This document shows positions 36,019-48,851 of a stretch of DNA of 64,000 nt, piece by piece. Source of the DNA: Phytophthora sp. 'mugwort' (taxonomy: Eukaryota > Oomycota > Peronosporomycetes > Peronosporales > Peronosporaceae); contig JAUCEF010000005.1 in the NCBI GenBank assembly GCA_033558025.1, positions 5,084,001 through 5,148,000 of the forward strand, written 5' to 3'. The position numbers were made by a program, and so were the translations under genes. Within the stretch, counting starts at the first letter, position 1. The number at the start of each line of letters is the position of its first letter. Below the pieces are notes generated by a model. That model made no database searches. It had not been told where the DNA came from and saw nothing but the letters and a program-made list of their open reading frames with translations.

Positions 36019-36077
36019 TTCCCAAACCGGGACTCGGACCCGCGTGGGTGAATCCTAACCGCCTAGACTATTTGGGA
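36019..36077 (-). pseudogene. tRNA-Glu with both the 9-bp deletion and the T-arm lesion, unit 103
   Basis: Reference copy of the doubly damaged class, 59 nt. Besides the anticodon-arm deletion, 5 bp are lost across the T stem and variable loop, and U55 becomes C, so the B box reads GGTCCGAGTCC. T-stem pairing is reduced. Haplotype ACCATG with a rare CGAACCGG change shared only with unit 135. First unit of duplication block A. Confidence 0.9.
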
Positions 36078-36357
36078 GCACCTCGCTTAGCCAACCCAAA
36101 ACACAAACACGCTCTTTACGCTACCGCTGCCTGGGATGAACGCACATCACAAGCACTTCCACCTCTGCTATCGCGCCGCGCACCTGCTGAGAACACATAC
36201 ACGTCCGTACAGTCGACACCGGCCCGAACCGGCCTCGTCAACGACGTATCATTACCACGCCCTCACCAAGACAACGCATACCTGCCACGCACTTTCCACA
36301 GCTGTAGTGCATTCTGAGTATAGCAAGAGCGAGTAGAGTAACGACAGAAAAGCAAAA

Positions 36358-36430
36358 TTCCCAAACCGGGACTCGAACCCGGGTCGCGTGGGTGAAAGCC
36401 ACGTATCCTAACCGCCTAGACTATTTGGGA
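36358..36430 (-). tRNA. tRNA-Glu(UUC), intact, unit 104
   Basis: Intact copy. Haplotype ATCGTG with a rare GGCCCAAATCGG change shared with units 111, 136 and 146. Confidence 0.96.
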
Positions 36431-36710
36431 GCACCTCGCTTAGCCAACCCAAAACACAAACACGCTCTTTACGCTACCGCTGCCTGGGATGAACGCACAT
36501 CACAAGCACTTCCACCTCTGCTATCGCGCCGCGCACCTGCTGAGAACACATACACGTCCGTACAGTCGACATCGGCCCAAATCGGCCTCGTCAACGACGT
36601 ATCATTACCACGCCCTCACCAAGACAACGCATACCTGCCACGCACTTTCCGCAGCTGTAGTGCATTCTGAGTATAGCAAGAGCGAGTAGAGTAACGACAG
36701 AAAAGCAAAA

Positions 36711-37462
36711 TTCCCAAACCGGGACTCGAACCCGGGTCGCGTGGGTGAATCCTAACCGCCTAGACTATTTGGGAGCACCTCGCTTAGCCAACCCAGAACA
36801 CAAACACGCTCTTTACGCTACCGCTGCCTGGGATGAACGCACATCACAAGCACTTCCACCTCTGCTATCGCGCCGCGCACCTGCTGAGAACACATACACG
36901 TCCGTACAGTCGACACCGGCCCGAATCGGCCTCGTCAACGACGTATCATTACCACGCCCTCACCAAGACAACGCATACCTGCCACGCACTTTCCGCAGCT
37001 GTAGTGCATTCTGAGTATAGCAAGAGCGAGTAGAGTAACGACAGAAAAGCAAAATTCCCAAACCGGGACTCGAACCCGGGTCGCGTGGGTGAATCCTAAC
37101 CGCCTAGACTATTTGGGAGCACCTCGCTTAGCCAACCCAAAACACAAACACGCTCTTTACGCTACCGCTGCCTGGGATGAACGCACATCACAAGCACTTC
37201 CACCTCTGCTATCGCGCCGCGCACCTGCTGAGAACACATACACGTCCGTACAGTCGACACCGGCCCGAATCGGCCTCGTCAACGACGTATCATTACCACG
37301 CCCTCACCAAGACAACGCATACCTGCCACGCACTTTCCGCAGCTGCAGTGCATTCTAAGTATAGCAAGAGCGAGTAGAGTAACGACAGAAAAGCAAAATT
37401 CCCAAACCGGGACTCGAACCCGGGTCGCGTGGGTGAATCCTAACCGCCTAGACTATTTGGGA
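36711..37462 (-). pseudogene. Three tRNA-Glu copies with the 9-bp deletion, units 105-107
   Basis: Starts at 36711, 37055 and 37399. Haplotypes GCCGTG, ACCGCA, GCCACG (unit 107 with CCTCATCAAG). Confidence 0.9.
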
Positions 37463-37742
37463 GCACCTCGCTTAGCCAACCCAGAACACAAACACGCTCT
37501 TTACGCTACCGCTGCCTGGGATGAACGCACATCACAAGCACTTCCACCTCTGCTATCGCGCCGCGCACCTGCTGAGAACACATACACGTCCGTACAGTCG
37601 ACACCGGCCCGAATCGGCCTCGTCAACGACGTATCATTACCACGCCCTCATCAAGACAACGCATACCTGCCACGCACTTTCCACAGCTGCAGTGCATTCT
37701 GAGTATAGCAAGAGCGAGTAGAGTAACGACAGAAAAGCAAAA

Positions 37743-37815
37743 TTCCCAAACCGGGACTCGAACCCGGGTCGCGTGGGTGAAAGCCACGTATCCTAACCGC
37801 CTAGACTATTTGGGA
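37743..37815 (-). tRNA. tRNA-Glu(UUC), intact, unit 108
   Basis: Intact copy. Haplotype ACCGCG. Confidence 0.96.
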
Positions 37816-38095
37816 GCACCTCGCTTAGCCAACCCAAAACACAAACACGCTCTTTACGCTACCGCTGCCTGGGATGAACGCACATCACAAGCACTTCCAC
37901 CTCTGCTATCGCGCCGCGCACCTGCTGAGAACACATACACGTCCGTACAGTCGACACCGGCCCGAATCGGCCTCGTCAACGACGTATCATTACCACGCCC
38001 TCACCAAGACAACGCATACCTGCCACGCACTTTCCGCAGCTGCAGTGCATTCTGAGTATAGCAAGAGCGAGTAGAGTAACGACAGAAAAGCAAAA

Positions 38096-39534
38096 TTCCC
38101 AAACCGGGACTCGAACCCGGGTCGCGTGGGTGAATCCTAACCGCCTAGACTATTTGGGAGCACCTCGCTTAGCCAACCCAAAACACAAACACGCTCTTTA
38201 CGCTACCGCTGCCTGGGATGAACGCACATCACAAGCACTTCCACCTCTGCTATCGCGCCGCGCACCTGCTGAGAACACATACACGTCCGTACAGTCGACA
38301 CCGGCCCGAATCGGCCTCGTCAACGACGTATCATTACCACGCCCTCACCAAGACAACGCATACCTGCCACGCACTTTCCGCAGCTGTAGTGCATTCTGAG
38401 TATAGCAAGAGCGAGTAGAGTAACGACAGAAAAGCAAATTCCCAAACCGGGACTCGAACCCGGGTCGCGTGGGTGAATCCTAACCGCCTAGACTATTTGG
38501 GAGCACCTCGCTTAGCCAACCCAAAACACAAACACGCTCTTTACGCTACCGCTGCCTGGGATGAACGCACATCACAAGCACTTCCACCTCTGCTATCGCG
38601 CCGCGCACCTGCTGAGAACACATACACGTCCGTACAGTCGACATCGGCCCGAATCGGCCTCGTCAACGACGTATCATTACCACGCCCTCACCAAGACAAC
38701 GCATACCTGCCACGCACTTTCCACAGCTGTAGTGCATTCTGAGTATAGCAAGAGCGAGTAGAGTAACGACAGAAAAGCAAAATTCCCAAACCGGGACTCG
38801 AACCCGGGTCGCGTGGGTGAATCCTAACCGCCTAGACTATTTGGGAGCACCTCGCTTAGCCAACCCAAAACACAAACACGCTCTTTACGCTACCGCTGCC
38901 TGGGATGAACGCACATCACAAGCACTTCCACCTCTGCTATCGCGCCGCGCACCTGCTGAGAACACATACACGTCCGTACAGTCGACATCGGCCCAAATCG
39001 GCCTCGTCAACGACGTATCATTACCACGCCCTCACCAAGACAACGCATACCTGCCACGCACTTTCCGCAGCTGTAGTGCATTCTGAGTATAGCAAGAGCG
39101 AGTAGAGTAACGACAGAAAAGCAAAATTCCCAAACCGGGACTCGAACCCGGGTCGCGTGGGTGAATCCTAACCGCCTAGACTATTTGGGAGCACCTCGCT
39201 TAGCCAACCCAGAACACAAACACGCTCTTTACGCTACCGCTGCCTGGGATGAACGCACATCACAAGCACTTCCACCTCTGCTATCGCGCCGCGCACCTGC
39301 TGAGAACACATACACGTCCGTACAGTCGACACCGGCCCGAATCGGCCTCGTCAACGACGTATCATTACCACGCCCTCACCAAGACAACGCATACCTGCCA
39401 CGCACTTTCCGCAGCTGTAGTGCATTCTGAGTATAGCAAGAGCGAGTAGAGTAACGACAGAAAAGCAAAATTCCCAAACCGGGACTCGAACCCGGGTCGC
39501 GTGGGTGAATCCTAACCGCCTAGACTATTTGGGA
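38096..39534 (-). pseudogene. Five tRNA-Glu copies with the 9-bp deletion, units 109-113
   Basis: Starts at 38096, 38439, 38783, 39127 and 39471. Haplotypes ACCGTG, ATCATG, ATCGTG, GCCGTG, GTCATG. Unit 110 has the TTT terminator variant. Unit 111 has GGCCCAAATCGG. Confidence 0.9.
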
Positions 39535-39814
39535 GCACCTCGCTTAGCCAACCCAGAACACAAACACGCTCTTTACGCTACCGCTGCCTGGGATGAACGC
39601 ACATCACAAGCACTTCCACCTCTGCTATCGCGCCGCGCACCTGCTGAGAACACATACACGTCCGTACAGTCGACATCGGCCCGAATCGGCCTCGTCAACG
39701 ACGTATCATTACCACGCCCTCACCAAGACAACGCATACCTGCCACGCACTTTCCACAGCTGTAGTGCATTCTGAGTATAGCAAGAGCGAGTAGAGTAACG
39801 ACAGAAAAGCAAAA

Positions 39815-39887
39815 TTCCCAAACCGGGACTCGAACCCGGGTCGCGTGGGTGAAAGCCACGTATCCTAACCGCCTAGACTATTTGGGA
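39815..39887 (-). tRNA. tRNA-Glu(UUC), intact, unit 114
   Basis: Intact copy. Haplotype ACCGCX, the first X allele. The matching unit of block B (151) has the 9-bp deletion instead. Confidence 0.96.
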
Positions 39888-40167
39888 GCACCTCGCTTAG
39901 CCAACCCAAAACACAAACACGCTCTTTACGCTACCGCTGCCTGGGATGAACGCACATCACAAGCACTTCCACCTCTGCTATCGCGCCGCGCACCTGCTGA
40001 GAACACATACACGTCCGTACAGTCGACACCGGCCCGAATCGGCCTCGTCAACGACGTATCATTACCACGCCCTCACCAAGACAACGCATACCTGCCACGC
40101 ACTTTCCGCAGCTGCAGTGCATTCTATGTATAGCAAGAGCGAGTAGAGTAACGACAGAAAAGCAAAA

Positions 40168-40240
40168 TTCCCAAACCGGGACTCGAACCCGGGTCGCGTG
40201 GGTGAAAGCCACGTATCCTAACCGCCTAGACTATTTGGGA
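40168..40240 (-). tRNA. tRNA-Glu(UUC), intact, unit 115
   Basis: Intact copy. Haplotype ACCGCG. Confidence 0.96.
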
Positions 40241-40520
40241 GCACCTCGCTTAGCCAACCCAAAACACAAACACGCTCTTTACGCTACCGCTGCCTGGGAT
40301 GAACGCACATCACAAGCACTTCCACCTCTGCTATCGCGCCGCGCACCTGCTGAGAACACATACACGTCCGTACAGTCGACACCGGCCCGAATCGGCCTCG
40401 TCAACGACGTATCATTACCACGCCCTCACCAAGACAACGCATACCTGCCACGCACTTTCCGCAGCTGCAGTGCATTCTGAGTATAGCAAGAGCGAGTAGA
40501 GTAACGACAGAAAAGCAAAA

Positions 40521-40928
40521 TTCCCAAACCGGGACTCGAACCCGGGTCGCGTGGGTGAATCCTAACCGCCTAGACTATTTGGGAGCACCTCGCTTAGCCA
40601 ACCCAAAACACAAACACGCTCTTTACGCTACCGCTGCCTGGGATGAACGCACATCACAAGCACTTCCACCTCTGCTATCGCGCCGCGCACCTGCTGAGAA
40701 CACATACACGTCCGTACAGTCGACACCGGCCCGAATCGGCCTCGTCAACGACGTATCATTACCACGCCCTCACCAAGACAACGCATACCTGCCACGCACT
40801 TTCCGCAGCTGTAGTGCATTCTGAGTATAGCAAGAGCGAGTAGAGTAACGACAGAAAAGCAAAATTCCCAAACCGGGACTCGAACCCGGGTCGCGTGGGT
40901 GAATCCTAACCGCCTAGACTATTTGGGA
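40521..40928 (-). pseudogene. Two tRNA-Glu copies with the 9-bp deletion, units 116-117
   Basis: Starts at 40521 and 40865. Haplotypes ACCGTG, GTCATG. Confidence 0.9.
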
Positions 40929-41208
40929 GCACCTCGCTTAGCCAACCCAGAACACAAACACGCTCTTTACGCTACCGCTGCCTGGGATGAACGCACATCA
41001 CAAGCACTTCCACCTCTGCTATCGCGCCGCGCACCTGCTGAGAACACATACACGTCCGTACAGTCGACATCGGCCCGAATCGGCCTCGTCAACGACGTAT
41101 CATTACCACGCCCTCACCAAGACAACGCATACCTGCCACGCACTTTCCACAGCTGTAGTGCATTCTGAGTATAGCAAGAGCGAGTAGAGTAACGACAGAA
41201 AAGCAAAA

Positions 41209-41281
41209 TTCCCAAACCGGGACTCGAACCCGGGTCGCGTGGGTGAAAGCCACGTATCCTAACCGCCTAGACTATTTGGGA
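41209..41281 (-). tRNA. tRNA-Glu(UUC), intact, unit 118
   Basis: Intact copy. Haplotype ACCACG. Confidence 0.96.
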
Positions 41282-41561
41282 GCACCTCGCTTAGCCAACC
41301 CAAAACACAAACACGCTCTTTACGCTACCGCTGCCTGGGATGAACGCACATCACAAGCACTTCCACCTCTGCTATCGCGCCGCGCACCTGCTGAGAACAC
41401 ATACACGTCCGTACAGTCGACACCGGCCCGAATCGGCCTCGTCAACGACGTATCATTACCACGCCCTCACCAAGACAACGCATACCTGCCACGCACTTTC
41501 CACAGCTGCAGTGCATTCTGAGTATAGCAAGAGCGAGTAGAGTAACGACAGAAAAGCAAAA

Positions 41562-41634
41562 TTCCCAAACCGGGACTCGAACCCGGGTCGCGTGGGTGAA
41601 AGCCACGTATCCTAACCGCCTAGACTATTTGGGA
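41562..41634 (-). tRNA. tRNA-Glu(UUC), intact, unit 119
   Basis: Intact copy. Haplotype ATCGCX, with the linked ACGGCAG change further right in its spacer. Confidence 0.96.
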
Positions 41635-41914
41635 GCACCTCGCTTAGCCAACCCAAAACACAAACACGCTCTTTACGCTACCGCTGCCTGGGATGAACGC
41701 ACATCACAAGCACTTCCACCTCTGCTATCGCGCCGCGCACCTGCTGAGAACACATACACGTCCGTACAGTCGACATCGGCCCGAATCGGCCTCGTCAACG
41801 ACGTATCATTACCACGCCCTCACCAAGACAACGCATACCTGCCACGCACTTTCCGCAGCTGCAGTGCATTCTATGTATAGCAAGAGCGAGTAGAGTAACG
41901 GCAGAAAAGCAAAA

Positions 41915-42322
41915 TTCCCAAACCGGGACTCGAACCCGGGTCGCGTGGGTGAATCCTAACCGCCTAGACTATTTGGGAGCACCTCGCTTAGCCAACCCAA
42001 AACACAAACACGCTCTTTACGCTACCGCTGCCTGGGATGAACGCACATCACAAGCACTTCCACCTCTGCTATCGCGCCGCGCACCTGCTGAGAACACATA
42101 CACGTCCGTACAGTCGACACCGGCCCGAATCGGCCTCGTCAACGACGTATCATTACCACGCCCTCACCAAGACAACGCATACCTGCCACGCACTTTCCAC
42201 AGCTGCAGTGCATTCTGAGTATAGCAAGAGCGAGTAGAGTAACGACAGAAAAGCAAAATTCCCAAACCGGGACTCGAACCCGGGTCGCGTGGGTGAATCC
42301 TAACCGCCTAGACTATTTGGGA
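41915..42322 (-). pseudogene. Two tRNA-Glu copies with the 9-bp deletion, units 120-121
   Basis: Starts at 41915 and 42259. Haplotypes ACCACG, ATCGCG. Confidence 0.9.
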
Positions 42323-42602
42323 GCACCTCGCTTAGCCAACCCAAAACACAAACACGCTCTTTACGCTACCGCTGCCTGGGATGAACGCACATCACAAGCA
42401 CTTCCACCTCTGCTATCGCGCCGCGCACCTGCTGAGAACACATACACGTCCGTACAGTCGACATCGGCCCGAATCGGCCTCGTCAACGACGTATCATTAC
42501 CACGCCCTCACCAAGACAACGCATACCTGCCACGCACTTTCCGCAGCTGCAGTGCATTCTGAGTATAGCAAGAGCGAGTAGAGTAACGACAGAAAAGCAA
42601 AA

Positions 42603-42675
42603 TTCCCAAACCGGGACTCGAACCCGGGTCGCGTGGGTGAAAGCCACGTATCCTAACCGCCTAGACTATTTGGGA
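42603..42675 (-). tRNA. tRNA-Glu(UUC), intact, unit 122
   Basis: Intact copy. Haplotype ACCGCG. Confidence 0.96.
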
Positions 42676-42955
42676 GCACCTCGCTTAGCCAACCCAAAAC
42701 ACAAACACGCTCTTTACGCTACCGCTGCCTGGGATGAACGCACATCACAAGCACTTCCACCTCTGCTATCGCGCCGCGCACCTGCTGAGAACACATACAC
42801 GTCCGTACAGTCGACACCGGCCCGAATCGGCCTCGTCAACGACGTATCATTACCACGCCCTCACCAAGACAACGCATACCTGCCACGCACTTTCCGCAGC
42901 TGCAGTGCATTCTGAGTATAGCAAGAGCGAGTAGAGTAACGACAGAAAAGCAAAA

Positions 42956-43028
42956 TTCCCAAACCGGGACTCGAACCCGGGTCGCGTGGGTGAAAGCCAC
43001 GTATCCTAACCGCCTAGACTATTTGGGA
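42956..43028 (-). tRNA. tRNA-Glu(UUC), intact, unit 123
   Basis: Intact copy. Haplotype ATCGCX. Confidence 0.96.
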
Positions 43029-43308
43029 GCACCTCGCTTAGCCAACCCAAAACACAAACACGCTCTTTACGCTACCGCTGCCTGGGATGAACGCACATCA
43101 CAAGCACTTCCACCTCTGCTATCGCGCCGCGCACCTGCTGAGAACACATACACGTCCGTACAGTCGACATCGGCCCGAATCGGCCTCGTCAACGACGTAT
43201 CATTACCACGCCCTCACCAAGACAACGCATACCTGCCACGCACTTTCCGCAGCTGCAGTGCATTCTATGTATAGCAAGAGCGAGTAGAGTAACGGCAGAA
43301 AAGCAAAA

Positions 43309-43716
43309 TTCCCAAACCGGGACTCGAACCCGGGTCGCGTGGGTGAATCCTAACCGCCTAGACTATTTGGGAGCACCTCGCTTAGCCAACCCAAAACACA
43401 AACACGCTCTTTACGCTACCGCTGCCTGGGATGAACGCACATCACAAGCACTTCCACCTCTGCTATCGCGCCGCGCACCTGCTGAGAACACATACACGTC
43501 CGTACAGTCGACACCGGCCCGAATCGGCCTCGTCAACGACGTATCATTACCACGCCCTCACCAAGACAACGCATACCTGCCACGCACTTTCCACAGCTGC
43601 AGTGCATTCTGAGTATAGCAAGAGCGAGTAGAGTAACGACAGAAAAGCAAAATTCCCAAACCGGGACTCGAACCCGGGTCGCGTGGGTGAATCCTAACCG
43701 CCTAGACTATTTGGGA
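43309..43716 (-). pseudogene. Two tRNA-Glu copies with the 9-bp deletion, units 124-125
   Basis: Starts at 43309 and 43653. Haplotypes ACCACG, ATCGCX. Confidence 0.9.
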
Positions 43717-43996
43717 GCACCTCGCTTAGCCAACCCAAAACACAAACACGCTCTTTACGCTACCGCTGCCTGGGATGAACGCACATCACAAGCACTTCCA
43801 CCTCTGCTATCGCGCCGCGCACCTGCTGAGAACACATACACGTCCGTACAGTCGACATCGGCCCGAATCGGCCTCGTCAACGACGTATCATTACCACGCC
43901 CTCACCAAGACAACGCATACCTGCCACGCACTTTCCGCAGCTGCAGTGCATTCTATGTATAGCAAGAGCGAGTAGAGTAACGGCAGAAAAGCAAAA

Positions 43997-44055
43997 TTCC
44001 CAAACCGGGACTCGGACCCGCGTGGGTGAATCCTAACCGCCTAGACTATTTGGGA
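43997..44055 (-). pseudogene. tRNA-Glu, 9-bp deletion plus T-arm lesion, unit 126
   Basis: 59-nt doubly damaged copy. Haplotype ACCACG. Confidence 0.9.
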
Positions 44056-44335
44056 GCACCTCGCTTAGCCAACCCAAAACACAAACACGCTCTTTACGCT
44101 ACCGCTGCCTGGGATGAACGCACATCACAAGCACTTCCACCTCTGCTATCGCGCCGCGCACCTGCTGAGAACACATACACGTCCGTACAGTCGACACCGG
44201 CCCGAATCGGCCTCGTCAACGACGTATCATTACCACGCCCTCACCAAGACAACGCATACCTGCCACGCACTTTCCACAGCTGCAGTGCATTCTGAGTATA
44301 GCAAGAGCGAGTAGAGTAACGACAGAAAAGCAAAA

Positions 44336-44408
44336 TTCCCAAACCGGGACTCGAACCCGGGTCGCGTGGGTGAAAGCCACGTATCCTAACCGCCTAGACT
44401 ATTTGGGA
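44336..44408 (-). tRNA. tRNA-Glu(UUC), intact, unit 127
   Basis: Intact copy, first of four in a row, the longest intact run. Haplotype ACCGCG. Confidence 0.96.
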
Positions 44409-44688
44409 GCACCTCGCTTAGCCAACCCAAAACACAAACACGCTCTTTACGCTACCGCTGCCTGGGATGAACGCACATCACAAGCACTTCCACCTCTGCT
44501 ATCGCGCCGCGCACCTGCTGAGAACACATACACGTCCGTACAGTCGACACCGGCCCGAATCGGCCTCGTCAACGACGTATCATTACCACGCCCTCACCAA
44601 GACAACGCATACCTGCCACGCACTTTCCGCAGCTGCAGTGCATTCTGAGTATAGCAAGAGCGAGTAGAGTAACGACAGAAAAGCAAAA

Positions 44689-44761
44689 TTCCCAAACCGG
44701 GACTCGAACCCGGGTCGCGTGGGTGAAAGCCACGTATCCTAACCGCCTAGACTATTTGGGA
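44689..44761 (-). tRNA. tRNA-Glu(UUC), intact, unit 128
   Basis: Intact copy. Haplotype ACCACG. Confidence 0.96.
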
Positions 44762-45041
44762 GCACCTCGCTTAGCCAACCCAAAACACAAACACGCTCTT
44801 TACGCTACCGCTGCCTGGGATGAACGCACATCACAAGCACTTCCACCTCTGCTATCGCGCCGCGCACCTGCTGAGAACACATACACGTCCGTACAGTCGA
44901 CACCGGCCCGAATCGGCCTCGTCAACGACGTATCATTACCACGCCCTCACCAAGACAACGCATACCTGCCACGCACTTTCCACAGCTGCAGTGCATTCTG
45001 AGTATAGCAAGAGCGAGTAGAGTAACGACAGAAAAGCAAAA

Positions 45042-45114
45042 TTCCCAAACCGGGACTCGAACCCGGGTCGCGTGGGTGAAAGCCACGTATCCTAACCGCC
45101 TAGACTATTTGGGA
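45042..45114 (-). tRNA. tRNA-Glu(UUC), intact, unit 129
   Basis: Intact copy. Haplotype ACCACG. It has no counterpart in block B. Confidence 0.96.
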
Positions 45115-45394
45115 GCACCTCGCTTAGCCAACCCAAAACACAAACACGCTCTTTACGCTACCGCTGCCTGGGATGAACGCACATCACAAGCACTTCCACC
45201 TCTGCTATCGCGCCGCGCACCTGCTGAGAACACATACACGTCCGTACAGTCGACACCGGCCCGAATCGGCCTCGTCAACGACGTATCATTACCACGCCCT
45301 CACCAAGACAACGCATACCTGCCACGCACTTTCCACAGCTGCAGTGCATTCTGAGTATAGCAAGAGCGAGTAGAGTAACGACAGAAAAGCAAAA

Positions 45395-45467
45395 TTCCCA
45401 AACCGGGACTCGAACCCGGGTCGCGTGGGTGAAAGCCACGTATCCTAACCGCCTAGACTATTTGGGA
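45395..45467 (-). tRNA. tRNA-Glu(UUC), intact, unit 130
   Basis: Intact copy. Haplotype ATCGTG. Its block B counterpart (166) carries the T-arm lesion. Confidence 0.96.
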
Positions 45468-45747
45468 GCACCTCGCTTAGCCAACCCAAAACACAAACAC
45501 GCTCTTTACGCTACCGCTGCCTGGGATGAACGCACATCACAAGCACTTCCACCTCTGCTATCGCGCCGCGCACCTGCTGAGAACACATACACGTCCGTAC
45601 AGTCGACATCGGCCCGAATCGGCCTCGTCAACGACGTATCATTACCACGCCCTCACCAAGACAACGCATACCTGCCACGCACTTTCCGCAGCTGTAGTGC
45701 ATTCTGAGTATAGCAAGAGCGAGTAGAGTAACGACAGAAAAGCAAAA

Positions 45748-46155
45748 TTCCCAAACCGGGACTCGAACCCGGGTCGCGTGGGTGAATCCTAACCGCCTAG
45801 ACTATTTGGGAGCACCTCGCTTAGCCAACCCAAAACACAAACACGCTCTTTACGCTACCGCTGCCTGGGATGAACGCACATCACAAGCACTTCCACCTCT
45901 GCTATCGCGCCGCGCACCTGCTGAGAACACATACACGTCCGTACAGTCGACATCGGCCCGAATCGGCCTCGTCAACGACGTATCATTACCACGCCCTCAC
46001 CAAGACAACGCATACCTGCCACGCACTTTCCGCAGCTGTAGTGCATTCTGAGTATAGCAAGAGCGAGTAGAGTAACGACAGAAAAGCAAAATTCCCAAAC
46101 CGGGACTCGAACCCGGGTCGCGTGGGTGAATCCTAACCGCCTAGACTATTTGGGA
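45748..46155 (-). pseudogene. Two tRNA-Glu copies with the 9-bp deletion, units 131-132
   Basis: Starts at 45748 and 46092. Haplotypes ATCGTG, GCCGCX. Confidence 0.9.
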
Positions 46156-46435
46156 GCACCTCGCTTAGCCAACCCAGAACACAAACACGCTCTTTACGCT
46201 ACCGCTGCCTGGGATGAACGCACATCACAAGCACTTCCACCTCTGCTATCGCGCCGCGCACCTGCTGAGAACACATACACGTCCGTACAGTCGACACCGG
46301 CCCGAATCGGCCTCGTCAACGACGTATCATTACCACGCCCTCACCAAGACAACGCATACCTGCCACGCACTTTCCGCAGCTGCAGTGCATTCTATGTATA
46401 GCAAGAGCGAGTAGAGTAACGGCAGAAAAGCAAAA

Positions 46436-46494
46436 TTCCCAAACCGGGACTCGGACCCGCGTGGGTGAATCCTAACCGCCTAGACTATTTGGGA
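46436..46494 (-). pseudogene. tRNA-Glu, 9-bp deletion plus T-arm lesion, unit 133
   Basis: 59-nt doubly damaged copy. Haplotype ACCACG. Confidence 0.9.
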
Positions 46495-46774
46495 GCACCT
46501 CGCTTAGCCAACCCAAAACACAAACACGCTCTTTACGCTACCGCTGCCTGGGATGAACGCACATCACAAGCACTTCCACCTCTGCTATCGCGCCGCGCAC
46601 CTGCTGAGAACACATACACGTCCGTACAGTCGACACCGGCCCGAATCGGCCTCGTCAACGACGTATCATTACCACGCCCTCACCAAGACAACGCATACCT
46701 GCCACGCACTTTCCACAGCTGCAGTGCATTCTGAGTATAGCAAGAGCGAGTAGAGTAACGACAGAAAAGCAAAA

Positions 46775-46847
46775 TTCCCAAACCGGGACTCGAACCCGGG
46801 TCGCGTGGGTGAAAGCCACGTATCCTAACCGCCTAGACTATTTGGGA
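46775..46847 (-). tRNA. tRNA-Glu(UUC), intact, unit 134
   Basis: Intact copy, last of block A. Haplotype ACCACG. Confidence 0.96.
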
Positions 46848-47127
46848 GCACCTCGCTTAGCCAACCCAAAACACAAACACGCTCTTTACGCTACCGCTGC
46901 CTGGGATGAACGCACATCACAAGCACTTCCACCTCTGCTATCGCGCCGCGCACCTGCTGAGAACACATACACGTCCGTACAGTCGACACCGGCCCGAATC
47001 GGCCTCGTCAACGACGTATCATTACCACGCCCTCACCAAGACAACGCATACCTGCCACGCACTTTCCACAGCTGCAGTGCATTCTGAGTATAGCAAGAGC
47101 GAGTAGAGTAACGACAGAAAAGCAAAA

Positions 47128-47186
47128 TTCCCAAACCGGGACTCGGACCCGCGTGGGTGAATCCTAACCGCCTAGACTATTTGGGA
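47128..47186 (-). pseudogene. tRNA-Glu, 9-bp deletion plus T-arm lesion, unit 135
   Basis: 59-nt copy. Haplotype ACCATG with the rare CGAACCGG change, a duplicate of unit 103. First unit of block B. Confidence 0.9.
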
Positions 47187-47466
47187 GCACCTCGCTTAGC
47201 CAACCCAAAACACAAACACGCTCTTTACGCTACCGCTGCCTGGGATGAACGCACATCACAAGCACTTCCACCTCTGCTATCGCGCCGCGCACCTGCTGAG
47301 AACACATACACGTCCGTACAGTCGACACCGGCCCGAACCGGCCTCGTCAACGACGTATCATTACCACGCCCTCACCAAGACAACGCATACCTGCCACGCA
47401 CTTTCCACAGCTGTAGTGCATTCTGAGTATAGCAAGAGCGAGTAGAGTAACGACAGAAAAGCAAAA

Positions 47467-47539
47467 TTCCCAAACCGGGACTCGAACCCGGGTCGCGTGG
47501 GTGAAAGCCACGTATCCTAACCGCCTAGACTATTTGGGA
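47467..47539 (-). tRNA. tRNA-Glu(UUC), intact, unit 136
   Basis: Intact copy. Haplotype ATCGTG with GGCCCAAATCGG, matching unit 104. Confidence 0.96.
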
Positions 47540-47819
47540 GCACCTCGCTTAGCCAACCCAAAACACAAACACGCTCTTTACGCTACCGCTGCCTGGGATG
47601 AACGCACATCACAAGCACTTCCACCTCTGCTATCGCGCCGCGCACCTGCTGAGAACACATACACGTCCGTACAGTCGACATCGGCCCAAATCGGCCTCGT
47701 CAACGACGTATCATTACCACGCCCTCACCAAGACAACGCATACCTGCCACGCACTTTCCGCAGCTGTAGTGCATTCTGAGTATAGCAAGAGCGAGTAGAG
47801 TAACGACAGAAAAGCAAAA

Positions 47820-48571
47820 TTCCCAAACCGGGACTCGAACCCGGGTCGCGTGGGTGAATCCTAACCGCCTAGACTATTTGGGAGCACCTCGCTTAGCCAA
47901 CCCAGAACACAAACACGCTCTTTACGCTACCGCTGCCTGGGATGAACGCACATCACAAGCACTTCCACCTCTGCTATCGCGCCGCGCACCTGCTGAGAAC
48001 ACATACACGTCCGTACAGTCGACACCGGCCCGAATCGGCCTCGTCAACGACGTATCATTACCACGCCCTCACCAAGACAACGCATACCTGCCACGCACTT
48101 TCCGCAGCTGTAGTGCATTCTGAGTATAGCAAGAGCGAGTAGAGTAACGACAGAAAAGCAAAATTCCCAAACCGGGACTCGAACCCGGGTCGCGTGGGTG
48201 AATCCTAACCGCCTAGACTATTTGGGAGCACCTCGCTTAGCCAACCCAAAACACAAACACGCTCTTTACGCTACCGCTGCCTGGGATGAACGCACATCAC
48301 AAGCACTTCCACCTCTGCTATCGCGCCGCGCACCTGCTGAGAACACATACACGTCCGTACAGTCGACACCGGCCCGAATCGGCCTCGTCAACGACGTATC
48401 ATTACCACGCCCTCACCAAGACAACGCATACCTGCCACGCACTTTCCGCAGCTGCAGTGCATTCTAAGTATAGCAAGAGCGAGTAGAGTAACGACAGAAA
48501 AGCAAAATTCCCAAACCGGGACTCGAACCCGGGTCGCGTGGGTGAATCCTAACCGCCTAGACTATTTGGGA
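47820..48571 (-). pseudogene. Three tRNA-Glu copies with the 9-bp deletion, units 137-139
   Basis: Starts at 47820, 48164 and 48508. Haplotypes GCCGTG, ACCGCA, GCCACG, matching units 105-107, including CCTCATCAAG in the last. Confidence 0.9.
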
Positions 48572-48851
48572 GCACCTCGCTTAGCCAACCCAGAACACAA
48601 ACACGCTCTTTACGCTACCGCTGCCTGGGATGAACGCACATCACAAGCACTTCCACCTCTGCTATCGCGCCGCGCACCTGCTGAGAACACATACACGTCC
48701 GTACAGTCGACACCGGCCCGAATCGGCCTCGTCAACGACGTATCATTACCACGCCCTCATCAAGACAACGCATACCTGCCACGCACTTTCCACAGCTGCA
48801 GTGCATTCTGAGTATAGCAAGAGCGAGTAGAGTAACGACAGAAAAGCAAAA

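Larger units (their letters stand above)
36019..47127. repeat. Large duplication, block A (units 103-134, 11,109 bp)
   Basis: It begins with the uniquely marked unit 103 (T-arm lesion plus CGAACCGG). The ordered series of haplotypes and tRNA states matches block B apart from listed indels. Confidence 0.92.
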
